64,000 nucleotides of DNA from UBA3064 sp023258775. GTDB lineage: Bacteria; Pseudomonadota; Gammaproteobacteria; Burkholderiales; Burkholderiaceae_E. Position 1 is the first letter of the stretch, and each line of letters starts with the position of its first letter. Both the position numbers and the translations under genes were made by a program. The stretch lies in the NCBI GenBank assembly GCA_044355655.1, contig JBIKXS010000007.1, positions 36,837 through 100,836 of the forward strand, in the 5' to 3' direction. The notes under the pieces are model-generated. The model was not told the origin of the DNA. It worked only from the letters and a program-made list of their open reading frames with translations, and made no database searches. Below are positions 26,070 through 34,467 of this stretch, piece by piece.

Positions 26070-28391
26070 TCAGTCCTTAGCAAGTTGATGCAAAAGAGCA
26101 GGTGGATTGAATCGTTCACCGTAGCGTGATTGAAGCTCAAGTGAGCGCGCAAGGAATGCTTTTGGTCCCCAATGATGGACAAATTGCAGCGTGCCACCTG
26201 TGTAGGCGGGAAAACCCCAACCCATGATCGACCCAATATTTGCATCATGATCATGTTCTAAAACCTGCTCTTGAAGACATCGTAGCGTCTCAATCGACTG
26301 AATCATGCTGAGTCGATCGCGGATATCCTCGTCGCTGATAGGTTTTGCGCCCCTCATAAATACCGATAACCCCTCCCAAAGCCTTTTGGGCTCTCCCTCT
26401 GGATACTCATAAAAGCCTGCACCGTGGGCTCTGCCAAGGCGCTTAAAGCCATGGGCCATCTTCTCCAAGACATAAACCGCTGATTCGGCCATGCGCTTTG
26501 ACTTAAGGCTGTGTGCGTGTTGGTGTTTATGGCTGTGGTCATGAGCGTGTTGATGGTCGTGATCATGACTGTGGTGATGCCCGTGATCATGACTATGGTC
26601 ATGAGCGTGTTGATGGTCGTGATCGTGACTGTGGTGATGCCCGTGATCATGACTATGGTCATGAGCGTGATGATGGTCGTGATCGTGCTGGTGTCTGTGT
26701 GCCAGTGCATCGAGCTCTTGGTGCAAGACATCATCAGCGAGCTTGAGTGAAACTTCATCGAGCACCGCAAGTGGGCCGACAGGCATGCCGAATTGCATCG
26801 CGATATTTTCGATGCGCGCTGCACTAACCCCCTCGCCAAGCAGGGCCATGCCTTCGTTGACAAAGCTGCCGAAGACCCTGGAAGTGTAAAAGCCTCGGGC
26901 ATCGTTCACGACAATCGGCGTCTTTCCGATCTGCTTCACAAAATCATAGGCCTTCGCAAGCGTTGCATCGTTCGTTTTCTTAGCTCGTATGATCTCGACT
27001 AAGGGCATCTTTTCCACTGGCGAGAAAAAATGGATCCCAATAAACTGCTCGGGTCGCGAGCTTGCTTTGGCAAGCTCTGTAATCGGAATCGTTGAGGTGT
27101 TTGATGCGAATACAGTTGAATCGCCAAGTACCTCGAGTGCCTCACGAATTAGCTTTGCTTTTAGTGCCTGATCCTCATACACCGCTTCAATAACCATGTC
27201 GCAAGCGCTCAAGTCCTGCATTGCATCGGTGGCTTGGATACGGTGCAAAACAGCCTGTGCTTTGTCCGGTGCCATTTTCCCTGCTTCAACACGCTTCGCG
27301 AGTAATCGGGCGCTATACGCTTTACCTTGTTCTGCTTTTTCACGCGATACATCTTTTAGTACGACAGATAGTCCACGCGATGCGGCAGCCCAAGCAATGC
27401 CCGCACCCATCATGCCAGCGCCCAAAATGCCAAGTTTCATGGTCATTCTCGCGGCTTCGCCTTGAGGCCGACTGCGGTCAGCTTTGATCTCGTTTAAGTG
27501 AAAGAAAAAACTTTGGATCATGTTCTTCGCGACCCGTCCTGTGGCAAGGCGTGTTAGCCAGCGGGACTCGATACGAAGTGCGGTGTCGAAATCGACTTGT
27601 GCACCCTCTACGGCGACTGCAAGAATCGCCTCTTGCGCCGGAAAATTGCCCCGAGTTTTTTCAACCAGCATAGCTGGCGCAACACTGAGCATCGAAGCAA
27701 CGGCAGCCTGACTGGGTCCTCCCCCAGGGATTCGATGCTTGGGGTCGTCCCAAATCTGTTTACAGACGCCGCTGCGCAGTGCGGCAAGTGCGGCTGGCAT
27801 TAAGGCTTCATCGTTTTGGACTAGCTGCGTTACCCATCCCATGTCGAGCGCCTCTTGAACACTTAGGCGCTTCGATTCGCTAATCACCTGCACCGCCGCT
27901 TGCAATCCCTTGAGTCTCACGGTTTTGACAATGCCCCCTGCGCCTGGCAAAAGACCAAGGCTTGCCTCGGGAAAGCCGATCTCCAAGCCTGGTTTATTCA
28001 CTGCGATTCGATGATGACAGGCAAGCGCAAGCTCAAGGCCGCCACCGAGCGCAGATCCCTGAATCATGGCAACAACGGGTTTACCAAGTCTTTCCAGGAC
28101 TCTTAAGTCGGCCTTTAGTATTTGCACCCCTTCAAAAAACGAAGCGGCTTGCGAGGAGTCAATCTTGAGCATGGCCTTCAAATCGGCCCCAGCAAAAAAG
28201 CTTGATTTAGCTGAATTGATGATCACACCAAGTAGTTCCGGTCGACCGCTTATGTCGTCTTGAACCCGGCGTACCACCTCGTGCAAGTCATGGCGAAAGG
28301 CCTCGTTCATCAAATTCACGGGTGACCCTGGTGCGTCAAGGGTTAGAACGATGACTGAATCCGGACTAATTTCATAACGAATTGATGACAT
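26070..28391 (-). CDS. FadJ-type enoyl-CoA hydratase/3-hydroxyacyl-CoA dehydrogenase with His-rich insert
   Basis: This bifunctional beta-oxidation enzyme (773 residues) hydrates 2-enoyl-CoA and oxidises the 3-hydroxyacyl-CoA with NAD. The crotonase domain spans about 1-200 (FAGADLKAM, GSALGGGLELALACHH). The dehydrogenase NAD-binding domain starts at 319 (LGILGAGMMGAG), with HFFSPVEKMPLVE at 454-466, and is followed by the C-terminal domains. Residues 565-628 are a His/Asp-rich insert (35 of 64 residues are His) placed after the segment LADDVLHQELDAL. The enzyme otherwise looks complete. The thiolase gene lies 3 bases upstream, as a fadAJ-like pair. Confidence 0.94.
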   Translation of the reverse strand: MSSIRYEISPDSVIVLTLDAPGSPVNLMNEAFRHDLHEVVRRVQDDISGRPELLGVIINSAKSSFFAGADLKAMLKIDSSQAASFFEGVQILKADLRVLERLGKPVVAMIQGSALGGGLELALACHHRIAVNKPGLEIGFPEASLGLLPGAGGIVKTVRLKGLQAAVQVISESKRLSVQEALDMGWVTQLVQNDEALMPAALAALRSGVCKQIWDDPKHRIPGGGPSQAAVASMLSVAPAMLVEKTRGNFPAQEAILAVAVEGAQVDFDTALRIESRWLTRLATGRVAKNMIQSFFFHLNEIKADRSRPQGEAARMTMKLGILGAGMMGAGIAWAAASRGLSVVLKDVSREKAEQGKAYSARLLAKRVEAGKMAPDKAQAVLHRIQATDAMQDLSACDMVIEAVYEDQALKAKLIREALEVLGDSTVFASNTSTIPITELAKASSRPEQFIGIHFFSPVEKMPLVEIIRAKKTNDATLAKAYDFVKQIGKTPIVVNDARGFYTSRVFGSFVNEGMALLGEGVSAARIENIAMQFGMPVGPLAVLDEVSLKLADDVLHQELDALAHRHQHDHDHHHAHDHSHDHGHHHSHDHDHQHAHDHSHDHGHHHSHDHDHQHAHDHSHKHQHAHSLKSKRMAESAVYVLEKMAHGFKRLGRAHGAGFYEYPEGEPKRLWEGLSVFMRGAKPISDEDIRDRLSMIQSIETLRCLQEQVLEHDHDANIGSIMGWGFPAYTGGTLQFVHHWGPKAFLARSLELQSRYGERFNPPALLHQLAKD
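26508..26699 (-). repeat. 60-bp tandem array encoding a His/Asp-rich insert
   Basis: Three 20-residue units (HDHDHQHAHDHSHDHGHHHS type) occupy residues 569-588, 589-608 and 609-628, the last one diverged. In DNA this is a 60-bp unit repeated three times, with smaller 6-bp GTGATC/GTGATG periodicity inside. Confidence 0.95.
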
Positions 28392-28394
28392 GCT

Positions 28395-29600
28395 CTACAC
28401 CCGTTCAATAATCGTTGCGATGCCCATGCCGCCGCCAACGCATAAGGTGGCCAAGCCCCGCTTGAGCTTGCGCCGCTCAAGCTCATCAAGCAAGGTACCT
28501 AAGATGATGCAACCGGTCGCACCCAAAGGGTGACCCATGGCGATTGAGCCGCCGTTGACGTTGACCTTTTCCTCGGGCACGTTTAACTCGTTCATGAAGC
28601 GCATGACAACGGCAGCGAAAGCTTCATTGACTTCAAAAAGATCAATGTCCTCCACACTTAACCCGGCCTTCGCAAGTGCCTTGCGAGCGGCAGGTGCCGG
28701 ACCCGTCAACATGATGGTCGGGTCTGTACCGGTTAATGCAGTGGCCAGCACGCGGGCTCGTGGTCTCAAGCTGAGCTGATTGCCGAGTGTTTGATTACCA
28801 AGCAACATGAGCGCTGCGCCATCAACAATGCCTGAGCTGTTACCCGCGTGATGAACATGTTGAATCCGCTCGACTTGGGGATATTTGCGCAAGGCCATCG
28901 CATCAAAACCCATAGCGCCAAGTTTCTCAAAAGAGGGCTTGAGCGCGGCAAGACTTTCAACACTTGTTTCAGGACGAATGGTTTCGTCCTGGCTAAGGAT
29001 CTCAAGCCCTAAGTCATCAGCAACTGGAACGATCGATCGATTAAAGTAGCCCGCTGCCTGAGCTTTCGCTGCTTTGTGATGGGAATTTGCACCAAAGGCA
29101 TCAACGTCCTCGCGTTCATAACCATCGAGCGTGGCGATTAAATCTGCGCCGATACCTTGCGGGACGAATCCGGTTTGAATATTAGTCTCCGGATCTTGGG
29201 CCCAGGCGCCGCCGTCCGAACCCATCGGAACCCGTGACATCGACTCGACACCCCCTGCAACCACAAAGTCCTCCCAACCCGAGGCAACTTTTTGTGCGGC
29301 CAAATTCACCGCTTCAAGGCCAGAAGCGCAAAAACGGTTGACCTGAATGCCTGCAGCTTTTAAATCCCAACCGGCGCTCAGGGCTGCAGTGCGCGCAATC
29401 ACTGAGCCTTGTTCGCCAACCGGACTCACGCAGCCGATCACCACATCATCAACCAGGGCTGTATCGAGTTGATGCTTTTGCGCCATGTGCTTCATTAAGC
29501 CGCTCAAAAGCCGAACCGGCTTCACTTCATGGAGTGAACCGCTGGACTTGCCTCGACCACGCGGTGTGCGAATGGCATCGTAAATGAATACCTCAGTCAT
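28395..29600 (-). CDS. Acetyl-CoA C-acyltransferase (thiolase)
   Basis: The thiolase cleaves 3-ketoacyl-CoA to acetyl-CoA and a shortened acyl-CoA. With the start at 29600 it has 401 residues and begins MTEVFIYDAIRTPRGRG, standard for the family. A longer frame exists upstream but adds 64 unrelated residues. The nucleophile is Cys91 in NRFCASGLEAVN, and the C-terminal motifs NGGSIAMGHPLGATG and CVGGGMG supply the other catalytic residues. It is the first gene of the minus-strand beta-oxidation pair and divergent from the long-chain acyl-CoA dehydrogenase, giving a complete oxidation spiral. Confidence 0.95.
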   Translation of the reverse strand: MTEVFIYDAIRTPRGRGKSSGSLHEVKPVRLLSGLMKHMAQKHQLDTALVDDVVIGCVSPVGEQGSVIARTAALSAGWDLKAAGIQVNRFCASGLEAVNLAAQKVASGWEDFVVAGGVESMSRVPMGSDGGAWAQDPETNIQTGFVPQGIGADLIATLDGYEREDVDAFGANSHHKAAKAQAAGYFNRSIVPVADDLGLEILSQDETIRPETSVESLAALKPSFEKLGAMGFDAMALRKYPQVERIQHVHHAGNSSGIVDGAALMLLGNQTLGNQLSLRPRARVLATALTGTDPTIMLTGPAPAARKALAKAGLSVEDIDLFEVNEAFAAVVMRFMNELNVPEEKVNVNGGSIAMGHPLGATGCIILGTLLDELERRKLKRGLATLCVGGGMGIATIIERV

Positions 29601-29607
29601 CAAAGAT

Positions 29608-29611
29608 CTCC
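29608..29611 (-). promoter_or_regulatory. Ribosome binding site that selects the thiolase start
   Basis: On the minus strand GGAG lies seven bases before the ATG at 29600. This supports the family-typical start over the longer frame. Confidence 0.65.
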
Positions 29612-29737
29612 AAGAAAAGTGGTCGGAATCCCGCACAAGTCTATCTGAGCCTGAGGCAATTGAGCCGGCTTGGTGTACATTGCGCGCAGTTACAAAAATA
29701 AAAGATCCAAGCGTATTTTGAGGGAGAGACAGACACC

Positions 29738-30898
29738 ATGATTGCGCGTGAGCTATTTCGCGAAGAGCACGAGCTTTATCGTCAAACCGCAAGGCGGTTT
29801 CTGGAACAAGAGGTTGCGCCTCATCACGATCAGTGGGAGGAGCAGGGCTACGTGGATCGTGCGGTCTGGCTTAAGGCAGGCGAGCTCGGTCTTTTGTGTC
29901 CCACAATGCCTGAAGCCTATGGTGGATCTGGGGTAGATCGTCTTTACTCGGTTGTGCTGATGGAGGAGATAGCCCGGGTCAACGCGACCGGTTTGGGTTT
30001 TGGGCTTCACTCAGAAATCGTTGCGCCTTATTTGTTGAACTATGGGACTGAAGCTCAAAAGCAGCATTATTTGCCGGCTATGGCTCGAGGCGAGGTCATT
30101 GGTGCGATTGCGATGACAGAGCCCTCAGCAGGCTCAGATTTGCAAGGTGTGAGAACCACAGCCAGCGATCAGGGCGAGCACTTTTTAGTCAATGGGTCAA
30201 AAACCTTTATCACGAACGGTTGGCATGCCGATGTCGTGATTACCGTTGTCAAGACTAACCCGGCCGCGGGTGCCAAGGGCACGAGTCTCTTATTGGTCGA
30301 TCGTGGTATGGACGGCTTTGAAAAGGGCAGGCGGCTGAAGAAAGTTGGGATGAAGGCCCAGGATACTGCCGAATTATTTTTCGATCAGGTCAAGGTTCCC
30401 AAAAGCCAACTTCTCGGCCACTTGAATCAAGGGTTCATTTACCTGATGGAAGAGTTGCCCTGGGAGCGCTTACAAATCGCCATCAGTGCAGTGAGTTCAG
30501 CGCAGGCGGCGATCGATTGGACGATCGACTACACAAGCGAGCGAAAGGCATTTGGGCAGGCGGTCGCACAATTTCAGAACACTCGTTTTACCCTTGCTGA
30601 ACTACAGACCGAAGTACAGGTAGCTCAAGTTTTTGTCGATCGTTGCACGAGTTTGCTACTTGAAAAAAGGCTCGATACCGCCACGGCCTCCATGGCAAAG
30701 TACTGGTGTTCTGATTTGCAGTGCAAAGTGCTCGATGCATGCGTGCAGCTCCACGGAGGCTATGGCTACATGTGGGAATATCCCGTTGCCAGGGCCTGGG
30801 CCGATGCGCGGGTTCAACGCATTTACGGAGGCACCAACGAAATCATGAAAGAAGTGATTGCCCGTTCAATGGGTCTGGGAGTCAAGGCCTCCGCATGA
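29738..30898 (+). CDS. Long-chain acyl-CoA dehydrogenase-like protein
   Basis: The 386-residue FAD enzyme resembles mitochondrial long-chain acyl-CoA dehydrogenase more than MCAD/SCAD. It has the active-site segment ELPWERLQIA with Glu243 as probable base, the C-terminal YGGTNEIMKE instead of YEGT, and the run DTATASMAKYW with LHGGYGYMWEYP. It would catalyse the first step of beta-oxidation. The stop codon overlaps the livH start (ATGA), which suggests translational coupling with the transporter. The divergent thiolase and FadJ-type genes complete the pathway. Confidence 0.93.
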   Translation: MIARELFREEHELYRQTARRFLEQEVAPHHDQWEEQGYVDRAVWLKAGELGLLCPTMPEAYGGSGVDRLYSVVLMEEIARVNATGLGFGLHSEIVAPYLLNYGTEAQKQHYLPAMARGEVIGAIAMTEPSAGSDLQGVRTTASDQGEHFLVNGSKTFITNGWHADVVITVVKTNPAAGAKGTSLLLVDRGMDGFEKGRRLKKVGMKAQDTAELFFDQVKVPKSQLLGHLNQGFIYLMEELPWERLQIAISAVSSAQAAIDWTIDYTSERKAFGQAVAQFQNTRFTLAELQTEVQVAQVFVDRCTSLLLEKRLDTATASMAKYWCSDLQCKVLDACVQLHGGYGYMWEYPVARAWADARVQRIYGGTNEIMKEVIARSMGLGVKASA

Positions 30899-31773
30899 CT
30901 GAAGTTGCTCAGCTGCTGATTTCAGGCGCGGCGATTGGCTGTATTTATGCCTTGATTGCTTTAGGTTTTGTACTGATTTACAAAGCAACCGAGGTAGTCA
31001 ACTTTGCCCAAGGCGATGTGATGATGCTCGGTGCCTTTGTGGCCTTTACGTTTTCGAGCATTCTTGATTTAGGTTTTTGGGCTGCCTTACCGCTGAGTCT
31101 GATGGTGATGGCTTTGTTCGGCGCTGTATTCGATCGGTTTTTGTTGCGTCCAATTATTGGTATGCCCACGTTTTCTGCGGTGATGGTGACCCTTGCGGCT
31201 GGTTTTGCGATGCGTGGCATCGCCTCGATGGTTCCTGGTTGGGGCACCGACACCCATTCGCTCAAGGCCCCCTGGTCTGATGAAGTTATCCGTCTTGGTG
31301 AGGTGGTGGTTTCGACGGATCATTTGGCGATATTGGCTGTGACTGCCTTGCTATGCCTTCTTTTGTATTTGTTTTTCAAAGGTACGCGCGTTGGAATCGC
31401 TATGCAGGCAGCCTCGCAAAATCAGCTGGCGGCCTATTACATGGGCATTCCAGTAAGGCGAATCAATAGCCTGATTTGGTCAATTGCAGCAGCGGTTGCA
31501 GCGCTTGCCGCGGTGCTGCTTGCACCGATTACCTTTGTGCACAACAACATGGGATTTATCGGCATTAAGGCTTTCCCTGCAGCTGTTGTTGGTGGTTTTG
31601 GCTCAATTCCTGGAGCAATTGTCGGTGGTCTCGTGATCGGCTGGGTCGAGGCCTTTGCAGGATTTTATTTGCCGGAAGGCTTTAAAGATATCGCCGCATA
31701 CATCGTGGTTCTGTTGGTTTTAATGCTAAGACCGTCGGGTATCTTCGGTCAGATGCGTCGTAAGAAGGTCTAA
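30895..31773 (+). CDS. Liv-type ABC transporter permease (LivH family)
   Basis: One of two inner-membrane permeases of a hydrophobic-amino-acid-type ABC importer. The chosen ATG overlaps the stop of the acyl-CoA dehydrogenase and gives 292 residues beginning MTEVAQLLISGAAIG, the normal LivH start; a longer frame upstream only reads through the previous gene. About eight membrane spans are seen. The segment AFPAAVVGGFGSIPGAIVGG is the conserved cytoplasmic loop that contacts the ATPases. livM, livG and livF follow. Confidence 0.94.
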   Translation: MTEVAQLLISGAAIGCIYALIALGFVLIYKATEVVNFAQGDVMMLGAFVAFTFSSILDLGFWAALPLSLMVMALFGAVFDRFLLRPIIGMPTFSAVMVTLAAGFAMRGIASMVPGWGTDTHSLKAPWSDEVIRLGEVVVSTDHLAILAVTALLCLLLYLFFKGTRVGIAMQAASQNQLAAYYMGIPVRRINSLIWSIAAAVAALAAVLLAPITFVHNNMGFIGIKAFPAAVVGGFGSIPGAIVGGLVIGWVEAFAGFYLPEGFKDIAAYIVVLLVLMLRPSGIFGQMRRKKV

Positions 31774-31828
31774 CCCCTGTGCTTTCGACTGTGAGGCTTA
31801 GGGGCCACCAAGGATCGGTATAGGACTT

Positions 31829-32905
31829 ATGCGATTTATTTTTAAAACCCGTTACGAACAGGATTTACAGTTTTTCAAAGACAGGCATACGGCTTTTTGG
31901 TATGCCTTGTTGCTCGCCTGTCTGCTTCTTGCCCCCTGGCTTGTTTCAGAATATTTTCAAACCCAGTTGATCTTTATTTTTATCAGTGGTCTGGTCGGCT
32001 ATGGTTTGATGCTTCTGGCGGGCTTCACCGGTCAGATGTCCATGGGCCATGCCGCCTTTCTTGCGATTGGTGCCTATGCCGAGGCTTACTTGCAATCGAA
32101 GGGGTGGCCTTTTGTGCTGTCTGCGCCGATGGCCATGGTTTTAAGCGCTGCTGCTGGCGTATCGATCGGTCTGCCTGCCTTGCGTCTGACCGGCCTGTAC
32201 CTTGCGATTGCGACGCTTGCCTTTGGCTTTATTGTTGAAGAGGCGCTCGCTCGCTGGGAATCGGTCACCGGCGGCAATGCAGGGATGATGGTTGCGCCGC
32301 TTAAGCTGTTTGTTGGACCTTTGGAAAGTGATCGTGGTTTTTACTATTTGTGCCTAGGATTACTGATTGTGGTTGCGATGGCAATGAAAAATCTGTTGCG
32401 TGCACCAACCGGACGCGCGCTGATCGCAATTCGTGACTCGGAGGTTTCAGCGCAAAGTATGGGCGTAAATCTTGCCCGCTACAAAACACTGAGCTTTGCC
32501 CTGTCGGCCGCGGTGACTGGTTTGGCGGGCGCACTTTATGCGCATCAGATCAAGTTCTTAAGCCCAGAGCAATTTACCGTGCTAGTGTCGATCGAGTTTT
32601 TGATGATGGTAGTGATCGGAGGACTCGGTTCACTGCATGGGGCCATTTTTGGGGCTATGTTTATCATTTTGCTACCCGAAGCCATTTCGATGGTTAAGGA
32701 TTGGCTTCCCGAATCTTTGTCGGGACAGACCGGTCTTAAGGCGACTTTGTTTGGCCTGATTATGATACTTTTTGTGATTTTTGAGCCGCTCGGTCTTTAT
32801 GGGGCTTGGGTAAAGATTCGTACCTACTTTTCCTTGTTTCCGCTTTACAAGCGCGGCATGTTTAAGCGTCAGCGCAGCTACACTCGATCCGAACGGGTCC
32901 ATTAA
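31829..32905 (+). CDS. Liv-type ABC transporter permease (LivM family)
   Basis: The second permease (358 residues) has about nine or ten membrane spans and the conserved LivM segments GFTGQMSMGHAAFLAIGAYA and VIGGLGSLHGAIFGA. It pairs with the upstream LivH-type protein to form the membrane channel. The gene lies 55 bases after livH and 11 bases before livG. The C-terminal tail of about 25 residues after the last span is basic (YKRGMFKRQRSYTRSER). Confidence 0.94.
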   Translation: MRFIFKTRYEQDLQFFKDRHTAFWYALLLACLLLAPWLVSEYFQTQLIFIFISGLVGYGLMLLAGFTGQMSMGHAAFLAIGAYAEAYLQSKGWPFVLSAPMAMVLSAAAGVSIGLPALRLTGLYLAIATLAFGFIVEEALARWESVTGGNAGMMVAPLKLFVGPLESDRGFYYLCLGLLIVVAMAMKNLLRAPTGRALIAIRDSEVSAQSMGVNLARYKTLSFALSAAVTGLAGALYAHQIKFLSPEQFTVLVSIEFLMMVVIGGLGSLHGAIFGAMFIILLPEAISMVKDWLPESLSGQTGLKATLFGLIMILFVIFEPLGLYGAWVKIRTYFSLFPLYKRGMFKRQRSYTRSERVH

Positions 32906-32916
32906 GCGCGACGATC

Positions 32917-33681
32917 ATGGCCGGCTTTTTTGAGATCGAGCATTTGAGTAAGCGCTTTGGAGGCTTACTTGCTGTCGATGACGTGAGCTTTTCGGTCCAT
33001 CAAGGTGAGATTTACACGATTATCGGACCAAATGGCGCTGGGAAAACGACGATTTTCAATCTCATCAGCCTGATTTACGCTGCAAGTTCGGGGCAGATCC
33101 GATTTCAAGGTCGTGAACTTGGCAGTATGTCGCCAGATCAGGTCGTCCGTCTTGGTATTGGTAGAACGTTTCAAAATATTGAATTGTTTGCGCAGGCAAC
33201 TGTCTTGCAAAATCTCTTAATTGGGCGTCATACGCATACGCCAAAGCATCCTTTTGCAGAGATGTTATTCACTCGGTCGGTCCGTGAAAGCGAGCTTGAA
33301 AACCGACGTGCTGTTGAAAAAGTGATCGATTTTCTTGATCTTGCAGCCTATCGTGATGCAACCGTCGCTGGCCTTCCGTATGGTGTTCGAAAGGTGGTCG
33401 AGCTTGCACGTGCGCTGTGCACAGAGCCCAAACTTTTATTACTCGATGAGCCATCTTCGGGTTTAAACGTCGAAGAAACCGATGACATGGCCTATTGGAT
33501 CCAGGATATTAGGGATGAATTGGGGATTACTGTTTTAATGGTTGAGCATGACATGTCGCTTGTCTCGAGAGTATCGGACAGGGTACTGGCGGTAAATTTT
33601 GGAAAGGTGTTAGCCCAGGGTACACCGAGTGAAGTTCAGGCCCACCCCGATGTCATCGCAGCGTATTTGGGACAGGCATAA
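32917..33681 (+). CDS. Liv-type ABC transporter ATPase (LivG family)
   Basis: The 254-residue ATPase has Walker A GPNGAGKT (37-44) and Walker B LLLLDEPSSGLN. A degenerate signature region, PYGVRKVVELARAL, takes the place of LSGGQ. The LivG-type C-terminal extension ends in VIAAYLGQA. It energises import together with LivF. The stop codon shares its last base with the livF start. Confidence 0.94.
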   Translation: MAGFFEIEHLSKRFGGLLAVDDVSFSVHQGEIYTIIGPNGAGKTTIFNLISLIYAASSGQIRFQGRELGSMSPDQVVRLGIGRTFQNIELFAQATVLQNLLIGRHTHTPKHPFAEMLFTRSVRESELENRRAVEKVIDFLDLAAYRDATVAGLPYGVRKVVELARALCTEPKLLLLDEPSSGLNVEETDDMAYWIQDIRDELGITVLMVEHDMSLVSRVSDRVLAVNFGKVLAQGTPSEVQAHPDVIAAYLGQA

Positions 33682-34457
33682 TGCAAAGCACTGAGCCTAT
33701 TTTGAGTCTTAGCAACGTCGAGGCGAGCTACGGACCTGTGCAGGCGATTCGTGGCGTGTCATTGCAAGTTCCGCATGGGTCAATTGTTACTGTGCTCGGC
33801 TCCAATGGCGCAGGTAAAACAACAATATTGAAGACCATCTCCGGCATTCTTGATCCACGTAAAGGAACGATACAATTTTTGGGTCAATCGATCCAAGGCT
33901 TGCAACCTGATGCAATCGTCAGGCTCGGCCTTAGCCATGTTCCCGAAGGGCGTGAAGTCTTTCCCTTGTTATCGGTGCGAGAAAATCTGCTGATGGGCGC
34001 TTTTACCCGAAGCGATTCGGCAGTCAGTCAGGACATCGAGCGGATGTATGGCTATTTCCCAATACTTAAAGAACGTGCCAGCCAGGAAGCAGGACAGTTA
34101 TCCGGTGGTCAGCAACAAATGCTTGCCATTGCCAGGGCGCTGATGTCGAGGCCGAAAATGCTTTTGCTCGATGAACCAAGTCTTGGTTTGTCGCCGAAGT
34201 TGGTGAAGGAGATTTTTGCCATCATCAAACGCGTCAACCAGGAAGAGGGTACGACGATGCTCCTGGTTGAGCAAAATGCACAAATCGCTTTGCAAACAGC
34301 CGACTTTGGTTATGTGCTCGAAGTTGGACGTATTGTTCTTGAAGGAGAAACTGCCATACTGCTTCAAAAAGACGATATCCGAGAGTTCTATCTCGGCATG
34401 AAAGCCGATGTGGTGCGGGGTGAGCGTCGCTGGAAAAAGAAAAAGCAATGGCGCTAG
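33681..34457 (+). CDS. Liv-type ABC transporter ATPase (LivF family)
   Basis: The 258-residue ATPase has Walker A GSNGAGKT (40-47), a good ABC signature LSGGQQQMLAIARAL and Walker B MLLLDEPSLGLSP. It begins at the final base of livG, so the two are probably translated together. The C-terminal tail is very basic and lysine-rich (RRWKKKKQWR), longer than usual for LivF. The acyl-CoA ligase gene follows after 10 bases. Confidence 0.94.
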   Translation: MQSTEPILSLSNVEASYGPVQAIRGVSLQVPHGSIVTVLGSNGAGKTTILKTISGILDPRKGTIQFLGQSIQGLQPDAIVRLGLSHVPEGREVFPLLSVRENLLMGAFTRSDSAVSQDIERMYGYFPILKERASQEAGQLSGGQQQMLAIARALMSRPKMLLLDEPSLGLSPKLVKEIFAIIKRVNQEEGTTMLLVEQNAQIALQTADFGYVLEVGRIVLEGETAILLQKDDIREFYLGMKADVVRGERRWKKKKQWR

Positions 34458-34467
34458 GTGAAAACCC

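Noticed and set aside
26511..26750. Plus-strand ORFs through the His-rich repeat (Met/Val-rich or Gly/Arg/Asp-rich)
   Set aside because: They are antisense readings of the 60-bp repeat, kept open because the unit is a multiple of three. The minus frame belongs to a conserved enzyme.
29601..29792. Extended N-terminus for the thiolase
   Set aside because: The extra 64 residues are not thiolase-like and overlap the divergent gene; the ATG at 29600 has a GGAG site.
30721..30894. Extended N-terminus for the LivH-type permease
   Set aside because: It would overlap the acyl-CoA dehydrogenase and is unlike LivH; the ATGA overlap start is better.
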